9,772 nucleotides of DNA from Bacteroidales bacterium UBA7258. GTDB taxonomy: Bacteria; Bacteroidota; Bacteroidia; Bacteroidales; UBA932. The translations under genes and the position numbers were made by a program. The number at the start of each line of letters is the position of its first letter. The stretch's first letter is position 1. The stretch covers positions 1 to 9,772 of the forward strand of contig DKSK01000025.1 in NCBI GenBank assembly GCA_002472565.1, given 5' to 3'. Positions 7,508-9,772 of the stretch are shown here, one piece after another. A model generated the notes under the pieces. That model searched no databases. It was not told the origin of the DNA and worked only from the letters and a program-made list of their open reading frames with translations.

Positions 7508-9628
7508 ATGAAAAAAGTCATCTTGGTGCTTGCGGCTATCCTGGCTGTCTCGCAGCTGCTGTCCGCTCAGATATTCAACGACATCCCGATGGACTGGAAA
7601 TGGGTCGGGCAACATTCCGCGGCCCTCACCTATGACGGCTCTTATACCGGGAAGAAAGATTATCTTCTCGATGCCAAGTCCCGCAAGATAGTCAAGACCG
7701 GAATAAGCTATCCGAGAAAGTACACTGACTTTCCTCTTCGACCGGAGGGAGCCGTTAATCTGACTTTTTCGCCTGACTCAACTAAGCTGGCTTTCACTCG
7801 CGCAAACAATCTCTGGGTCGCCGACATCGCTACCGGCGCCGAAACCCAGCTCACTTTCGATGGCTCCGAGACCATTCTCAACGGCTACGCCTCCTGGGTC
7901 TATTACGAGGAAATTTTCGGCCGGGCAAGCCGCTACAGGGCTTTCTGGTGGTCGCCGGATTCCAAGGTGCTGGCTTTCTACCGCTTTGACAATGAGAGGG
8001 TTCCTGTCTTTCCCATCTATTCTCCTTTCGCGGAGAATTATGATAGGAGCGGCATGAGGCTTTCATATTCCCAGAACGCCGGTGCGGCAGTCGCTCTCCC
8101 TGATCTTTCTCCAGACGGGGGCAGCGTCAGGATGACGCGCTATCCTCTCTGTGGGGACCCGAATCCTGTGGTCCGCATCGGTTTTGCCCATCTGGATGAC
8201 GGAAAGCTGGTCTGGGCCGATTTCGACGAGCATGAGGACCAGTATTTCGGCCATGTTTTCTGGAACGGCAGGAAGTTCTTCGTCCAGAGGGAGCCTCGGC
8301 TCCAGAATACTCTCGACCTTTACGCTGTCTCTCCTGACGATGGTTCGAAAGAGCATATCTACCTTGAGCATTATAAGACTTGGCTCGACTGGATAGAAGG
8401 AATCAAGTTCGGTTCCGAAGGTTTCTACACCGTGCGTTCTTTCGAGACGCTCTGGCAGCAGATCTACTACATTTCCTATGACGGCAAGACTGTCAGGAGG
8501 CTGACGGACGGGGAAAACTGGAGAATGTCCATTATCGATGTCGATGAGGCTTCCGGCCGCCTGATCTTCACGGCGGAGAGGTCTTCACGCACAGCCCAGG
8601 GCCTTTATCTGCTTGACACCAGGAAAGGACAGATTTCGGCTCTATCCCCCGATGGCTATGATGTCGACGGGGTTAGGGTTTCGCCTGACCATCACTATGT
8701 CATCTATTCCCAGAGTTCCTATTCGGATCCTTACGAAATCTGGCTCTGCGATGTCCTCAAGCCTCAGAAGTCCTGCAAATTGGAGGATTTCGCAAGTCCT
8801 TCTTTCCATGCCGGGGACTATTCTCTTCCGAAGGCCGTGGAGATCCAGGCGCGGGACGGGCTGAAGCTTTACGGTTACATGGTCCTGCCTCGTGATTTCG
8901 ATCCATCGAAGAAATATCCTGTCCATGTCGATCTTTATGGCGGCCCGGATACTCCTCAAGTCAGGAACAGGTGGTACGGTGTTTCCAGATATGATTTCTA
9001 TTCCGAGAACGGAATCATTGAGTTGGTCGCCGACTGCCGGGCTTCGGGGCACAATGGACGTGAGGGCATGGATCAGATTTACCGTCAGCTTGACGTGCTT
9101 GAAATCAGGGATTTTGTTGACTGGGGACTCTGGCTTCAGAGCCTGCCTTATGTCCGGGCGGACAAAATCGGTGTCGAGGGCTTTTCTTTCGGCGGAACTA
9201 TGGCGGCCCTCCTCGTCATGGACCATTCCGATGTCTTCCATTATGGCATCGCCGGTGGGGGAGTCTATGACTGGGCTCTCTACGACACGCATTACACCGA
9301 GAGGTTTATGGACACGCCTCAAGCTAACGCCGGGGGCTATGCGCTCACCAGGGTCATCGACCATGCCAAGAACTATCCTGTAGAGTATTCGGACTCTTCG
9401 GATGCCGCTGCGCTCGAGCCGGTCATGCTGAAGCTCACTCATGGCACCGGAGACGACAATGTCCATTTCCAGAATACTCTGCGGCTTGCCGACGCCCTTC
9501 AGAAAAACGGCAAGAAATTCGAACTCATGATCTACCCTGACGGCATGCACGGCTACCGCGGCTACCAAGGCGCCCACTTCAACTCCGCCAACGAAGACTT
9601 CTGGCGCCGCCACCTCCTCGCCCGCTAG
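7508..9628 (+). CDS. Secreted S9B dipeptidyl peptidase IV-like serine peptidase
   Basis: This is a 706-residue protein, near the roughly 720 residues usual for bacterial DPP IV-like enzymes. The family releases N-terminal dipeptides, usually with Pro or Ala in second position. Residues 1-20 form a signal peptide (MKK, hydrophobic core, likely cleavage after LSA before Gln21), placing it in the periplasm or outside; no lipobox Cys is seen. Residues about 30-445 are the beta-propeller, with the amine-binding double Glu in VYYEEIFGR (E134, E135) and the WWSPDSKVLAFYRFD blade. Residues about 450-706 are the alpha/beta hydrolase domain: YGGP (477-480, oxyanion-type Tyr477), nucleophile motif GFSFGG (Ser560), YTERFMD (596-602), HGTGDDNVHFQ (likely Asp649) and MHGYRG (His681). 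The triad is intact, so it should be active. The Trp and Tyr flanking the serine in many DPP IV enzymes are both Phe here. Prolyl tripeptidyl peptidase is the main alternative. The gene starts 12 nt after the flavoprotein stop. Confidence 0.92.
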   Translation: MKKVILVLAAILAVSQLLSAQIFNDIPMDWKWVGQHSAALTYDGSYTGKKDYLLDAKSRKIVKTGISYPRKYTDFPLRPEGAVNLTFSPDSTKLAFTRANNLWVADIATGAETQLTFDGSETILNGYASWVYYEEIFGRASRYRAFWWSPDSKVLAFYRFDNERVPVFPIYSPFAENYDRSGMRLSYSQNAGAAVALPDLSPDGGSVRMTRYPLCGDPNPVVRIGFAHLDDGKLVWADFDEHEDQYFGHVFWNGRKFFVQREPRLQNTLDLYAVSPDDGSKEHIYLEHYKTWLDWIEGIKFGSEGFYTVRSFETLWQQIYYISYDGKTVRRLTDGENWRMSIIDVDEASGRLIFTAERSSRTAQGLYLLDTRKGQISALSPDGYDVDGVRVSPDHHYVIYSQSSYSDPYEIWLCDVLKPQKSCKLEDFASPSFHAGDYSLPKAVEIQARDGLKLYGYMVLPRDFDPSKKYPVHVDLYGGPDTPQVRNRWYGVSRYDFYSENGIIELVADCRASGHNGREGMDQIYRQLDVLEIRDFVDWGLWLQSLPYVRADKIGVEGFSFGGTMAALLVMDHSDVFHYGIAGGGVYDWALYDTHYTERFMDTPQANAGGYALTRVIDHAKNYPVEYSDSSDAAALEPVMLKLTHGTGDDNVHFQNTLRLADALQKNGKKFELMIYPDGMHGYRGYQGAHFNSANEDFWRRHLLAR

Positions 9629-9653
9629 CCACCCTTGCGCTTCTCGCGTGGCT
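9627..9653 (+). terminator. Weak hairpin overlapping the stop codon of the S9B peptidase gene
   Basis: AGCCAC (9627-9632) pairs with GTGGCT (9648-9653), and an inner GCG/CGC pair (9637-9639 with 9645-9647) extends the stem after a 4-nt bulge. Only three T residues follow, so this is a poor intrinsic terminator. The stem includes two bases of the TAG stop codon. It is the only candidate 3' structure directly behind the gene run. Confidence 0.25.
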
Positions 9654-9670
9654 TTGATGTGGCTTTCATG
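9648..9670 (+). repeat. Two-copy 11-bp tandem repeat downstream of the peptidase gene
   Basis: GTGGCTTTGAT (9648-9658) is followed immediately by GTGGCTTTCAT (9659-9669), one mismatch between copies. The upstream AGCCAC at 9627-9632 could pair with the GTGGCT of either copy, giving two alternative hairpins. No function is assigned; with only two copies this could be chance. Confidence 0.5.
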
Positions 9671-9715
9671 CTGCCTTCTTGCCGGCGATACCTCTACTCC
9701 TACCCACCATCCCGC

Positions 9716-9733
9716 CGAAAACCGCCGTTTTCG
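9716..9733. other. Perfect 7-bp inverted repeat with 4-nt loop, function unknown
   Basis: CGAAAAC (9716-9722), loop CGCC, then GTTTTCG (9727-9733) is a perfect small palindrome in the 144-bp non-coding end of the window. No T tract follows on either strand, so it is not a typical intrinsic terminator. It could be an operator-like site for the next gene or the edge of a repeat; the window ends too soon to say. Apart from the short tandem repeat and the weak hairpin at the gene end, I see nothing else in 9629-9772. Confidence 0.35.
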
Positions 9734-9772
9734 CGAGGACCCTGCGCACGGAGTATGGCCTACAGTGCCCTC

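Noticed and set aside
8642..9613. Long minus-strand open frame (323 codons) opposite the S9B peptidase gene
   Set aside because: It lies wholly inside the peptidase coding sequence, where the plus-strand frame contains the catalytic motifs. No family resemblance or promoter was seen for the antisense frame.

Overview
The window looks like a chromosomal housekeeping segment from a fairly GC-rich member of the Bacteroidota, most likely order Bacteroidales. This rests on the protein sequences (a Bacteroidota-style TamB and an S9B dipeptidyl peptidase), on two TAnnTTTG promoter-like elements of the Bacteroidota type, on the lack of strong Shine-Dalgarno sequences, and on the very short leaders. 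The genus cannot be fixed from the sequence alone. I see no mobile element, CRISPR array, rRNA or tRNA.

Layout: positions 1-4687 are one uninterrupted minus-strand reading frame. It encodes a very large TamB-type envelope protein (at least 1562 residues) whose 3' end lies beyond the left edge. Its last visible 96 bases form a 24-bp tandem repeat encoding a Lys-Pro-Thr/Ser-Ala repeat tail. A 128-bp divergent intergenic region (4688-4815) carries one promoter-like element facing each way. On the plus strand follow three closely spaced genes, probably one transcript: tsaD (4816-5838), a COG2509-type FAD-dependent oxidoreductase (5849-7495, 10-nt gap), and a secreted S9B dipeptidyl peptidase IV-like serine peptidase (7508-9628, 12-nt gap). 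The last 144 bases hold no recognisable gene, but contain a weak hairpin over the stop codon, a short 11-bp tandem duplication and a small perfect inverted repeat.

Functionally, the left half concerns outer-membrane/envelope biogenesis (TamB, anchored in the inner membrane and spanning the periplasm). The right half combines tRNA t6A37 modification (TsaD, cytoplasm), a flavoprotein of unknown substrate, and a periplasmic or surface exopeptidase that would release dipeptides from peptides. No single pathway obviously joins the three plus-strand genes, so they may simply share a promoter. Nothing here is clearly a new system. The features most worth a second look are the TamB repeat tail, the substituted nucleophile motif of the peptidase, and the unexplained flavoprotein between tsaD and the peptidase.
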